A stretch of DNA of 64,000 nucleotides from Tubulanus polymorphus (lineage: Eukaryota > Nemertea > Palaeonemertea > Tubulaniformes > Tubulanidae): NCBI RefSeq assembly GCF_964204645.1, contig NC_134025.1, forward strand, positions 15,780,001-15,844,000, given 5' to 3'. A program made the translations under genes and the position numbers. This document shows, piece by piece, positions 27,701 to 40,265 of the stretch. The first letter of the stretch is position 1; every line of letters begins with the position of its first letter. The notes beneath the pieces are model-generated. The model was not told the origin of the DNA. It saw only the letters and a list, made by a program, of their open reading frames with translations, and searched no databases.

Positions 27701-30540
27701 TTCATTTTTTCGATGGAACCAATAATCGACGAGTAAACGTCTTTTCTCGCGCTAAACGACGTTTTCGGGCCGAAATGTGCTTTTCCAGTCGATTTGAGCG
27801 CTTTTGCGCATCGACATTTACATTTTTCCGATAAAACGAAAAGTCGACGAGCAAATGTCTTTTCTCGCGCTAAACGACGTTTTCGGGCCGAAATGTGCTT
27901 TTTCCGTCAATTTGAGCGCTTCTGAGTATCGACAATTTTATTTTTCCGATGAAACGAAATATCGACGACCAAACGTCTTTTCTCGCGCTGAACGACGCTT
28001 TCGGGCCGAAATGTGCTTTTCCAGTCGATTTGAGTGATTTTGAATGTCGACTTTTTCATTTTTTCGATGGAAGCAATAATCGACGAGCAAACGTCTTTTC
28101 TCGCGCTAAACGATGTTTTCGGGCCGAAATGTGCTTTTCCCGTCGATTTGAGTGCTTTTGCGCTTCGACATTTACATTTTCCCGATAAAAAGAAAAGTCG
28201 ACGAGCAAACGTCTTTTCTCTCTCCGAACGACGCTTTCGGGCCGAAATGTGCTTTTCTCGTCGATTTGAGCGCTTTTGCGCATCGACATTAACATTTTTC
28301 CAATAAAAGGAATTATCGACGACCAAACGTCTTTTCTCGCGCTGAACGACGCTTTCGGGCCGAAATCTGCTTTTCCTGTCGATTTGAGTGATTTTGAATA
28401 TCGACTTTTTCATTTTTTCGATGGAACCAATAATCGACCAGCAAACGTCTTTTCTCGCGCTGAACGACGCTTACGGGCCGAAATGTGCTTTTCCCGTCGA
28501 TTTGAGCGCTTTTGCGCTTCGACATTTTCGTTTTTCCGATAGGGGGAATATTTGATACGAAAACGTCTTTTCTCGCGCTAAACGACTTTTCCGGGTCGAA
28601 AAGTGCTTTTCCTGACGATTTGAGCCCTTTTACGCATCGACCTTTTTCGTTTTTCCGATAGAGGGAATATTTGATAGGAAAACGTCTTTTCTCGAGCTTA
28701 ACGACGTTTTCGGGTGGAAATGTGCTTTTCCCGTCGATTTGAGTAATTTTGAATATCGACTTTTTCATTTTTTCGTTGGAATCAATAATCGACGAGCAAA
28801 CGTCTTATCTCGCGCTAAAGGAAGTTTTCGGGACGAAATGTGCTTTTCCCGTCGATTTGAGCGTTTTGCGCATCGACATTTTTCCGATAAAACGAAAAGT
28901 CGACGACCAAACGTCTTTTCTCGCGCTAAACGATGTTTTCGGGCCGAAATGTGCTTTTCCCGTCGATTTGAGCGCTTTTGCGCATCGACTTTTTCATTTT
29001 TCCGATAAAACGAAAAGTCGACGAGCAAACGTCTTTTCTCGCGCTAAACGACGTTTTCGGGCAGAAATGTGCTTTTCCCGTCGATTTGAGCGCTTCTGCG
29101 TATCGACAATTTTATTTTTCCGATGAAACGAAATATCGACGACCAAACGTCTTTTCTCGCGCTGAACGACGCTTTCGGGCCGAAATGTGCTTTTCCAGTC
29201 GATTTGAGTGATTTTGAATGTCGACTTTTTCATTTTTTCGATGGAACCAATAATCGACGAGCAAACGTCTTTTCTCGCGCTAAACGATGTTTTCGGGCCG
29301 AAATGTGCTTTTCCCGTCGATTTGAGTGCTTTTGCGCTTCGACATTTACATTTTTCCGATAAAACGAAAAGTCGACGAGCAAACGTCTTTTCTCGCGCTT
29401 AACGACGTTTTCGGGCCGAAATGTGCTTTTCCCGTCGATTTGAGCGCTTTTGCGCTTCGACATTTACATTTTTCCGATAAAACGAAAAGTCGACGAGCAA
29501 ACGTCTTTTCTCGCGCTTAACGACGCTTTCGGGCCGAAATGTGCTTTTCCCGTTGATTTGAGTGATTTTGAATATCGACATTTTCATTTTTTCGATGGAA
29601 CCAATAATCGACGAGCAAATGTCTTATCTCGCGCTAAACGAAGTTTTCGGGACGAAATGTGCTTTTCCCGTCGTTTTGAGCGCTTTTGCGCATCGACATT
29701 TACATTTTTCCGATAAAACGAAAAGTCGACGAGCAAACGTCTTTTCTCGCGCTTAACGACGTTTTCGGGTCGAAATGTGCTTTTCCCGTCGATTTGAGTG
29801 ATTTTGAATATCGACTTTTTCATTTTTTCGATGGAACCAATAATCGACGAGTAAACGTCTTTTCTCGCGCTAAACGACGTTTTCGGGCCGAAATGTGCTT
29901 TTCCAGTCGATTTGAGCGCTTTTGCGCATCGACATTTACATTTTTCCGATAAAACGAAAAGTCGACGAGCAAATGTCTTTTCTCGCGCTAAACGACGTTT
30001 TCGGGCCGAAATGTGCTTTTTCCGTCAATTTGAGCGCTTCTGAGTATCGACAATTTTATTTTTCCGATGAAACGAAATATCGACGACCAAACGTCTTTTC
30101 TCGCGCTGAACGACGCTTTCGGGCCGAAATGTGCTTTTCCAGTCGATTTGAGTGATTTTGAATGTCGACTTTTTCATTTTTTCGATGGAACCAATAATCG
30201 ACGAGCAAACGTCTTTTCTCGCGCTAAACGATGTTTTCGGGCCGAAATGTGCTTTTCCCGTCGATTTGAGTGCTTTTGCGCTTCGACATTTACATTTTCC
30301 CGATAAAAAGAAAAGTCGACGAGCAAACGTCTTTTCTCTCTCCGAACGACGCTTTCGGGCCGAAATGTGCTTTTCTCGTCGATTTGAGCGCTTTTGCGCA
30401 TCGACATTAACATTTTTCCAATAAAAGGAATTATCGACGACCAAACGTCTTTTCTCGCGCTGAACGACGCTTTCGGGCCGAAATCTGCTTTTCCTGTCGA
30501 TTTGAGTGATTTTGAATATCGACTTTTTCATTTTTTCGAT
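26320..30540. repeat. 2,118-bp tandem duplication in the satellite
   Basis: The block from about 26,320 to 28,425 recurs at +2,118 bp (about 18 monomers less 6 bp). Shared markers are the shortened GCGCATCGACATTTTTCCG monomers near 26,752 and 28,870, the GGGCAGAAATGTG variants near 26,940 and 29,058, and the GAGTATCGACAATTTTA variants near 27,924 and 30,042. Confidence 0.8.
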
Positions 30541-30659
30541 GGAACCAATAATCGACGAGCAAAACGTTTTTTCTCGCGCTAAACGACGTTTTCGGGCCGA
30601 AATGTGCTTTTCCCGTCGATTTGAGCGCTTTTGCGCATCGACATTTACATTTTTCCGAT

Positions 30660-31850
30660 AAAACGAAAAGTCGACGAGCAAACGTCTTTTCTCGCGCTTA
30701 ACGACGTTTTCGGGCCGAAATGTGCTTTTCCCGTCGATTTGAGCGCTTTTGCGCTTCGACATTTACATTTTTCCGATAAAACGAAAAGTCGACGAGCAAA
30801 CGTCTTTTCACGCGCTTAACGACGCTTTCGGGCCGAAATGTGCTTTTCCCGTTGATTTGAGTGATTTTGAATATCGACTTTTTCATTTTTTCGATGGAAC
30901 CAATAATCGACAGGCAAATGTCTTATCTCGCGCTAAACGAAGTTTTCGGGACGAAATGTGCTTTTCCCGTCGATTTGAGCGCTTTTGCGCATCGACATTT
31001 ACATTTTTCCGATAAAACGAAAAGTCGACGAGCAAACGTCTTTTCTCGCGCTTAACGACGTTTTCGGGTCGAAATGTGCTTTTCCCGTCGATTTGAGTGA
31101 TTTTGAATATCGACTTTTTCATTTTTTCGATGGAACCAATAATCGACGAGTAAACGTCTTTTCTCGCGCTAAACGACGTTTTCGGGCCGAAATGTGCTTT
31201 TCCCGTCGATTTGAGCGCTTTTGCGTATCAACATTTACATTTTTCCGATAAAACGAAAAGTCGACGAGCAAACGTCTTTTCTCGCGCTTAACGACGTTTT
31301 CGGGCCGAAATGTGCTTTTCCCGTCGATTTGAGCGCTTTTGCGCTTCGACATTTACATTTTTCCGATAAAACGAAAAGTCGACGAGCAAACGTCTTTTCT
31401 CGCGCTTAACGACGCTTTCGGGCCGAAATGTGCTTTTCCCGTTGATTTGAGTGATTTTGAATATCGACTTTTTCATTTTTTCGATGGAACCAATAATCGA
31501 CAGGCAAATGTCTTATCTCGCGCTAAAAGAAGTTTTCGGGACGAAATGTGCTTTTCCCGTCGATTTGAGCGCTTTTGCGCATCGACATTTACATTTTTCC
31601 GATAAAACGAAAAGTCGACGAGCAAACGTCTTTTCTCGCGCTTAACGACGTTTTCGGGTCGAAATGTGCTTTTCCCGTCGATTTGAGTGATTTTGAATAT
31701 CGACTTTTTCATTTTTTCGATGGAACCAATAATCGACGAGTAAACGTCTTTTCTCGCGCTAAACGACGTTTTCGGGCCGAAATGTGCTTTTCCCGTCGAT
31801 TTGAGCGCTTTTGCGTATCAACATTTACATTTTTCCGATAAAACGAAAAG
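30660..31850. repeat. 590-bp (five-monomer) tandem duplication
   Basis: Two successive five-monomer blocks, about 30,660-31,250 and 31,250-31,840, share the rare ATCGACAGGCAAATGTC variant (about 30,906 and 31,496). They are almost identical apart from single bases such as AAACGAAG against AAAAGAAG. Confidence 0.8.
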
Positions 31851-34800
31851 TCGACGAGCAAACGTCTTTTCTCGCGCTTAACGACGTTTTCGGGCCGAAA
31901 TGTGCTTTTCCCGTCGATTTGAGCGCTTTTGCGCTTCGACATTTACATTTTTCCGATAAAACGAAAAGTCGACGAGCAAACGTCTTTTCTCGCGCTAAAC
32001 GACGTTTTCGGGCCGAAATGTGCTTTTCCCGTCGATTTGAGCGCTCTTGCGCTTCGACATTTACATTTTTCCGATAAAACGAAAAGTCGACGAGCAAACG
32101 TCTTTTCTCGCGCTTAACGACGTTTTCGGGTAGAAATGTGCTTTTCCCGTCGATTTGAGTGATTTTGAATATCGACTTTTTCATTTTTTCGATGGAACCA
32201 ATAATCGACGAGCAAATGTCTTATCTCGCGCTAAACGAAGTTTTCGGGACGAAATGTGCTTTTCCCGTCGATTTGAGCGCTTTTGCGCATCGACATTTAC
32301 ATTTTTCCGATAAAACGAAAAGTCGACGAGCAAACGTCTTTTCTCGCGCTTAACGACGTTTTCGGGTCGAAATGTGCTTTTCCCGTCGATTTGAGTGATT
32401 TTGAATATCGACATTTTCATTTTTTCGATGGAACCAATAATCGACGAGTAAACGTCTTTTCTCGCGCTAAACGACGTTTTCGGGCCGAAATGTGCCTTTT
32501 GTGTGAAATGACTTTTCCCGTCGATTTGAGCGCTTTTGCGCTTCGACATTTACATTTTTCCGATAAAACGAAAAGTCGACGAGCAAACGTCTTTTCTCGA
32601 GCTTAACGACGTTTTCGGGCGGAAATGTGCTTTTCCCGTCGATTTGAGCGCTTCTGCGTATCGACAATTTTATTTTTCCGATGAAACGAAATATCGACGA
32701 CCAAACGTCTTTTCTCGCGCTGAACGACGCTTTCGGGCCGAAATGTGCTTTTCCAGTCGATTTGAGTGATTTTGAATGTCGACTTTTTCATTTTTTCGAT
32801 GGAACCAATAATCGACGAGCAAACGTCTTTTCTCGCGCTAAACGATGTTTTCGGGCCGAAATGTGCTTTTCCCGTCGATTTGAGTGCTTTTGCGCTTCGA
32901 CATTTACATTTTTCCGATAAAACGAAAAGTCGACGAGCAAACGTCTTTTCTCTCTCTGAACGACGCTTTCGGGCCGAAATGTGCTTTTCTCGTCGATTTG
33001 AGCGCTTTTGCGCATCGACATTAACATTTTTCCGATAAAACGAATTATCGACGACCAAACGTCTTTTCTCGCGCTGAACGACGCTTTCGGGCCGAAATCT
33101 GCTTTTCCTGTCGATTTGAGTGATTTTGAATATCGACTTTTTCATTTTTTCGATGGAACCAATAATCGACGAGCAAAACGTCTTTTCTCGCGATAAACGA
33201 CGTTTTCGGGCCGAAATGTGCTTTTCCCGTCGATTTGAGCGCTTTTGCGCATCGACATTTACATTTTTCCGATAAAACGAAAAGTCGACGAGCAAACGTC
33301 TTTTCTCGCGCTTTACGACGTTTTCGGGCTGAAATGTGCTTTTCCCGTCGATTTGAGCGCTTTTACGCTTCGACATTTAGATTTTTCCGATAAAACGAAA
33401 AGTCGACGAGCAAACGTCTTTTCTCGCGCTTAACGACGTTTTCGGGCTGAAATGTGCTTTTCCTATCGATTTGAGTGATTTTGAATATCGACAATTACAT
33501 TTTTCCGATTAAACGAATTATCGACGACCAAACGTCTTTTCTCGCGCTGAACGACGCTTTCGGGCCGAAATGTGCTTTTCCTGTCGATTTGAGTGATTTT
33601 GAATATCGACTTTATCATTTTTTCGATGGAACCAATAATCGACCAGCAAACGTCTTTTCTCGCGCTGAACGACGCTTACGGGCCGAAATGTGCTTTTCCT
33701 GTCGATTTGAGTGATTTTGAATATCGACTTTTTCATTTTTTCGATGGAACCAATAATCGACGAGCAAACGTCTTATCTCGCGCTAAACGAAGTTTTCGGG
33801 ACGAAATGTGCTTTTCCCGTCGATTTGAGCGCTTTTGCGCATCTACATTTACATTTTTCCGATAAAACGAAAAGTCGACGAGCAAACGTCTTTTCTCGCG
33901 CTTAACGACGTTTTCGGGCCGAAATGTGCTTTTCCCGTCGATTTGAGTGATTTTGAATATCGACTTTTTCATTGTTTCGATGGAATCAATAATCGACGAG
34001 CAAACGTCTTATCTCGCGCTAAACGAAGTTTTCGGGACGAAATGTGCTTTTCCCGTCGATTTGAGCGCTTTTGCGCGTCGTTTTTTTCATTTTTCCGATA
34101 AAACGAAAAGTCGACGACTAAACGTCTTTTCTCGCGCTAAACGTTGTTTTCGGGCCGAAATGTGCTTTTCCAGTCGATTTGAGCGCTTTTGCGCATCGAC
34201 TTTTTCATTTTTCCGATAAAACGAAAAGTCGATGAGCAAATGTCTTTTCTCGCGCTAAACGACGTTTTCGGGCCGAAATGTGCTTTTTCCATCAATTTGA
34301 GCGCTTCTGCGTATCGACAATTTTGTTTTTCCGATAAAACGAAATATCGACGACCAAACGTCTTTTCTCGCGTTTAACGACGTTTTCGGGCCGAAATGTG
34401 CTTTTCCCGTCGATTTGAGCGCTTTTGCGCTTCGACATTTACATTTTTCCGATAAAACGAATTATCGACGACCAAACGTCTTTTCTCGCGCTGAACGACG
34501 CTTTCGGGCCGAAATCTGCTTTTCCTGTCGATTTGAGTGATTTTGAATATCGACTTTTTCATTTTTTCGATGGAACCAATAATCGACGAGTAAACGTCTT
34601 TTCTCGCGCTAAACGACGTTTTCGGGCCGAAATGTGCTTTTCCCGTCGATTTGAGCGCTTTTGCGCATCTACATTTACATTTTTCCGATAAAACGAAAAG
34701 TCGACGAGCAAACGTCTTTTCTCGCGCTTAACGACGTTTTCGGGTCGAAATGTGCTTTTCCCGTCGATTTGAGTGATTTTGAATATCGACTTTTTCATTT

Positions 34801-37800
34801 TTTCGATGGAACCAATAATCGACGACTAAACGTCTTTTCTCGCGCTAAACGTTTTTTTCGGGCCGAAATGTGCTTTTCCAGTCGATTTGAGCGCTTTTGC
34901 GCATCGACTTTTTCATTTTTCCGATAAAACGAAAAGTCGACGAGCAAATGTCTTTTCTCGCGCTAAACGACGTTTTCGGGCCGAAATGTGCTTTTTCCAT
35001 CAATTTGAGCGCTTCTGCGTATCGACAATTTTGTTTTTCCGATAAAACGAAATATCGACGACCAAACGTCTTTTCTCGCGCTTAACGACGTTTTCGGGCC
35101 GAAATGTGCTTTTCCCGTCGATTTGAGCGCTTTTGCGCTTCGACATTTTCGTTTTTCCGATAGGGGGAATATTTGATACGAAAACGTCTTTTCTCGCGCT
35201 GAACGACGTTTCCGGGTCGAAAAGTGCTTTTCCTGACGATTTGAGCCCTTTTACGCATCGACATTTTCGTTCTTCCGATAGAGGGAATATTTGATAGGAA
35301 AACGTCTTTTCTCGAGCTTAACGACGTTTTCGGGCGGAAATGTGCTTTTCCCGTCGATTTGAGTAATTTTGAATATCGACTTTTTCATTTTTTCGATGGA
35401 ATCAATAATCGACGAGCAAACGTCTTATCTCGCGCTAAAGGAAGTTTTCGGGACGAAATGTGCTTTTCCCGTCGATTTGAGCGTTTTGCGCATCGACATT
35501 TACATTTTTCCGATAAAACGAAAAGTCGACGACCAAACGTCTTTTCTCGCGCTAAACGATGTTTTCGGGCCGAAATATGCTTTTCCCGTCGATTTGAGCG
35601 CTTTTGCGCATCGACTTTTTCATTTTTCCGATAAAACGAAAAGTCGACGAGCAAACGTCTTTTCTCGCGCTGAACGACGCTTTCGGGCCGAAATGTGCTT
35701 TTCCAGTCGATTTGAGTGATTTTGAATGTCGACTTTTTCATTTTTTCGATGGAACCAATAATCGACGAGCAAACGTCTTTTCTCGCGCTAAACGATGTTT
35801 TCGGGCCGAAATGTGCTTTTCCCGTCGATTTGAGTGCTTTTGCGCTTCGACATTTACATTTTTCTGATAAAACGAAAAGTCGACGAGCAAACGTCTTTTC
35901 TCTCTCTGAACGACGCTTTCGGGCCGAAATGTGCTTTTCTCGTCGATTTGAGCGCTTTTGCGCATCGACATTAACATTTTTCCGATAAAACGAATTATCG
36001 ACGACCAAACGTCTTTTCTCGCGCTGAATGACGCTTTCGGGCCGAAATCTGCTTTTCCTGTCGATTTGAAAGATTTTGAATATTGACTTTTTCACTTTTT
36101 CGATGGAACCAATAATCGACGAGCAAAACGTCTTTTCTCGCGCTAAACGATGTTTTCGGGCCGAAATGTGCTTTTCCCGTCGATTTGAGCGCTTTCGCGC
36201 TTCGACATTTACATTTTTCCGATAAAACGAAAAGTCGACGAGCAAACGTCTTTTCTCTCTCTGAACGACGCTTTCGGGCCGAAATGTGCTTTTCTCGTCG
36301 ATTTGAGCGCTTTTGCGCATCGACATTAACATTTTTCCGATAAAACGAATTATCGACGACCAAACGTCTTTTCTCGCGGTGAATGACGCTTTCGGGCCGA
36401 AATCTGCTTTTCCTGTCGATTTGAGTGATTTTGAATATTGACTTTTTCATTTTTTCGATGGAACCAATAATCGACGAGCAAAACGTCTTTTCTCGCGCTA
36501 AACGACGTTTTCGGGCCGAAATGTGCTTTTCCCGTCGATTTGAGCGCTTTTGCGCATCGACATATACATTTTTCCGATAAAACGAAAAGTCGACGAGCAA
36601 ACGTCTTTTCTCGCGCTTAACGACGTTTTCGGGCCGAAATGTGCTTTTCCTGTCGATTTGAGTGATTTTGAATATCGACTTTTTCATTTTTTCGATGGAA
36701 CCAATAATCGACCAGCAAACGTCTTTTCTCGCGCTGAACGACGCTTACGGGCCGAAATGTGCTTTTCCTGTCGATTTGAGTGATTTTGAATATCGAATTT
36801 TTCATTTTTTCGATGGAACCAATAATCGACGAGCAAACATCTTTTCCCGTTGATTTGAGTGATTTTGAATATCGACTTTTTCATTTTTTCGATGGAACCA
36901 ATAATCGACGAGCAAACGTCTTATCTCGCGCTAAACGAAGTTTTCGGGACGAAATGTGCTCTTCCCATCGATTTGAGCGCTTTTGCGCATCTACATTTAC
37001 ATTTTTCCGATAAAACGAAAAGTCGACGAGCAAACGTCTTTTCTCGCGCTTAACGACGTTTTCGGGCCGAAATGTGCTTTTCCCGTCGATTTGAGTGATT
37101 TTGAATATCGACTTTTTCATTTTTTCGATGGAACCAATAATCGACGAGCAAACGTCTTTTCTCGCGCTAAACGATGTTTTCGGGCCGAAATGTGCTTTTC
37201 CCGTCGATTTGAGTGCTTTTGCGCTTCGACATTTACATTTTTCCGATAAAACGAAAAGTCGACGAGCAAACGTCTTTTCTCTCTCTGAACGACGCTTTCG
37301 GGCCGAAATGTGCTTTTCTCGTCGATTTGAGCGCTTTTGCGCATCGACATTAACATTTTTCCGATAAAACGAATTATCGACGACCAAACGTCTTTTCTCG
37401 CGCTGAATGACGCTTTCGGGCCGAAATCTGCTTTTCCTGTCGATTTGAGTGATTTTGAATATTGACTTTTTCATTTTTTCGATGGAACCAATAATCGACG
37501 AGCAAAACGTCTTTTCTCGCGCTAAACGACGTTTTCGGGCCGAAATGTGCTTTTCCCGTCGATTTGAGCGCTTTTGCGCATCGACATTTACATTTTTTCG
37601 ATAAAACGAAAAGTCGACGAGCAAACGTCTTTTCTCGCGCTTAACGACGTTTTCAGGCTGAAATGTGCTTTTCCTGTCGATTTGAGTGATTTTGAATATC
37701 GACAATTACATTTTTCCGATAAAACGAATTATCGACGACCAAACGTCTTTTCTCGCGCTGAACGACGCTTTCGGGCCGAAATGTGCTTTTCCTGTCGATT

Positions 37801-37883
37801 TGAGTGATTTTGAATATCGACTTTTTCATTTTTTCGATGGAACCAATAATCGACCAGCAAACGTCTTTTCTCGCGCTGAACGA

Positions 37884-38808
37884 TTATTTTATTTGCTATT
37901 CCTTCAATAGTTATTTCTACCTTTGTTATTTCAGGATTATAATAATTATCAAACTTTATTGCACCATTAGAATATGTTGCAATGGTAAAAAATATTAATA
38001 TACCTTTAATAGATCTTCTTGGGAAGTTAATATTTTCATTAATTATTTCATCATTTGCATTAATAGTTACAGTTTTAAATTTATCAATATAATCATATAA
38101 TAATGAAAATCCTTGATTGTATTGAGTTTGAATTGTGCTAGCAATATTTTCATTAGTTACCGTGTCATATTCTAAACATATATTCGATAATTTATATCCC
38201 ATATCTTTAACAACGCTAGATAATACAATTTCATTTACAGGAGCAAATGTTATCTCAAATATTATATCTTCTTGAATTACATATTTATATAAAGGTGCAT
38301 TATTATTTATCAATTCAAAGTCTAATGGAATTTTATATTTGCTTCCATAAATCATTTTAATCAAATTATCTGTGGCACGAGTTACTATTGCGTCATTAGC
38401 TCCTGATCTTAATTTATTATGGTTTTCCGATTGAATACCTTGAAATATCATATTATTTCTATTTTCTTTAGTTAACCATAAATCTTTATAATGCATAAAC
38501 AAATTATAATCATCTAATGAGAAAACTGTTTCTGGACCAATCTTTATAGTTAATTTTTTAATCAAATATCTTCCAACATTATCAACAACATAATTATTAT
38601 CATGACCAATTACTTTTATATCGGCTCATAAATAATTACTATTTGGAACATAAAAAGTATTTTGAGTTAATCTAGGAATTCTAACTTATAAAGTTTCATC
38701 GGGATTAATATTTGAAGGATTATGTGTAATTATATGATGTGATCTTTCTGCTTTAATAGCATTAGATATTCTAGAAATCTTAGAAGGACTTATATAACTC
38801 CCACTCAT
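37884..38808 (-). pseudogene. Major capsid protein (double jelly roll), truncated and with two in-frame stops
   Basis: Virion shell protein of the Polinton/adintovirus type. The start is the ATG at 38,808, directly after a viral start box; the frame then runs about 308 codons. Family-like features are the run DNVGRYLIKKLTIKIG, the segment VFSLDDYNLFMHYKDLW, a short turn at IPLDFELINNNAPLY, and the late pair NFPRRSIKGILIFF and NPEITKVEITIEG, which in this family lies where the second jelly roll begins. In-frame TAA (codon 41, 38,686-38,688) and TGA (codon 61, 38,626-38,628) interrupt it. At 37,884 the frame passes straight into satellite DNA, so the C-terminal part, which should hold the rest of the second jelly roll, is missing. 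Both stops could come from single transitions. The capsid call rests on motif recognition, not a search. Confidence 0.72.
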
Positions 38809-38827
38809 TTATTTAACAAAAAAATTA
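38809..38827 (-). promoter_or_regulatory. Viral start box, major capsid gene
   Basis: On the coding strand: TAATTTTTTTGTTAAATAA, followed directly by ATG. It sets the capsid start 81 codons upstream of the longest open frame's first Met. Confidence 0.7.
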
Positions 38828-38828
38828 A

Positions 38829-40265
38829 TTATTTATTTCTAATCATATTCACTAACCCAAAAATAATAGCACTTACAACTGTAATTAAAAATAAAATAAT
38901 ATGTTCAGCAGCAAAGTTAATAATATTCCCTGCAGATTTCAATATAAAACCAACAATTGATGCAATAACTCCTGGTAAAGCTGCAGCAGATTTTTTAGAT
39001 AGTTCCCATAAATATTTTGCTAATTTCTTTAAACCATCCTTAACTTTATCTTGTATAGAATTATTATCATTCGGGGGTTTATCTGGTTTATTTGGAGTAG
39101 GAGTAGATTTCAAAGCATTTGATATTGCTAAACCTATTGTTGTAAATACCATAGTTAGAGTTGTTAGAATTGAAAGAATTGTTATACCTTCTAGTTTAAA
39201 TAATAATTTTATTCTATCTTTTAATGATATTTTAGAATTTGGTTTTATCAACAAATCTTTAAAAACATCTTTTAATCTTTTAAAATTATTACCAAATTCT
39301 TTTAATAATATATCTCTTTCACCTTTCAGTACTTCTAAATTATCTTTTAAATTATTAATTTCTTTTTTTAAACATGATTCTTTTTGTCTATATTCCATTT
39401 CATCAATTACTTGACGATCAAGATCAGACTTTAATTGTTCTATTTCTTTATTTTATCAGTTAATTCTTTTTCTAAATTGTTAATTTTAATATCTCTTTTA
39501 CTTTTTTCATGCGCAATTTTATCAGCTGATTCTTTCATACCTATAATTTCTCTACGTGTTTGTTCAGGATATGCTTCTAATTCATCATCAGTTAAATCAA
39601 GTAATCCCTTCGTTAAAAGTTTTTCAGTTTGAACTTCAGTGTTTGATTTAAGTTTACTAGTTTTGGAATTATCAGCTTCTTTAGGAATTTTTTTTTGTCT
39701 TAAATTTTCATTAATTATCTTAAAAAATTTAGCATTTCTTTGTTTAAATTCTTTTATATTATCATCTCTTTCTTTTTGTGTAACATCAGTTATAACATCA
39801 TTAATGATTTTCTTAATTCTATCTGGTTTAAATAAATTAAAAGTTGATTGTGTTATTATTTTATCGTTACTTTTAAGATTTGAAATCTTAAAATAATAGT
39901 TGCCTTTCAATTTCCAATAATAATCGCCATTTAAATATTTCAAATCTTCTACTAAATAATCCATACCTTTATTTGTTATATTGAAACCAGATCTTTTTAA
40001 CATTGGTTTAAAATCACTAGCAATTTCATTATATTTTAATTTTTTTTTCTCATTCTGGTACTTCATTTTGAATATCTATTCTCGATTTAGCTCCTCTAAT
40101 ATATTCATCTGTTGATGGGGTTTTAGAACCAGCAACAACTTCTGGTAAATTAGTATTATATTCTGGCTCATTATCATCATTAAAACTTGTTTCACTAAAA
40201 TCAGGTTGTTGTTCATCACTTATACCGGGTTCATCTAAAGGATCCAATGGAATTTCTTCATCCAT
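38829..40265 (-). pseudogene. Coiled-coil protein with C-terminal hydrophobic hairpin, frameshifted viral gene
   Basis: I read this as one gene because only one viral start box is present, just before the ATG at 40,265, which overlaps the upstream gene's stop (ATGGATGA). It now shows as three open pieces: 40,265-40,050 (acidic, proline-rich N-terminus), 40,066-39,440 (basic and charged, coiled-coil-like) and about 39,455-38,829. The last piece has a coiled coil, then a hydrophobic stretch around GITILSILTTLTMVF, a proline-rich linker, and a second long hydrophobic stretch from ALPGVIASIVGFIL to ILFLITVVSAIIFGL. The breaks are a TGA plus an A-run length change near 40,040-40,052 and a one-base shift near 39,440-39,455. 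Two or three overlapping genes remain possible. A role in membrane interaction or the virion interior is a guess; I cannot name the family. Confidence 0.6.

Larger units (their letters stand above)
1..37883. repeat. 118-bp satellite tandem array (about 320 monomers)
   Basis: The sequence repeats head to tail every 118 bp, for example from the GATAAAACGA at position 1 to the one at 119. Each monomer has a conserved part of about 70 bp, running from TCGACGAGCAAACGTC through CGTTTTCGGGCCGAAATGTG to CCCGTCGATTTGAG. It is followed by a segment of about 48 bp that exists in a few discrete versions: GCGCATCGACATTTACAT then GATAAAACGAAAAG; GAATATCGACTTTTTCAT then GATGGAACCAATAA; and a rarer one with GATAGGGGGAATATTTGATA. 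Many monomers contain GTCGAC. The monomer length is 3x39+1, so frames rotate and the short reading frames on both strands have no coding meaning. The array ends abruptly at about 37,883 inside a monomer, against the viral element. No other gene or insertion is seen in it. The role is unknown; centromeric or heterochromatic satellite is possible. Confidence 0.97.

Noticed and set aside
42-37858. Hundreds of overlapping open frames of 60-315 codons in the satellite, on both strands
   Set aside because: They arise because the 118-bp monomer has few stops; frame rotates by one base per unit and the same peptides recur in all frames. No start context or codon signature.
1-37883. CRISPR-like regular repeats
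   Set aside because: The units are contiguous 118-bp tandem copies with no unique spacers and the context is a eukaryotic genome.
37729-38565. Genuine fusion gene of capsid and satellite
   Set aside because: The satellite part is a chance open stretch across a rearrangement junction and the capsid part has upstream stops.
39435-39896. Plus-strand frames at 39,435-39,632 and 39,639-39,896
   Set aside because: Shadow frames opposite the minus-strand coiled-coil gene; no start box.
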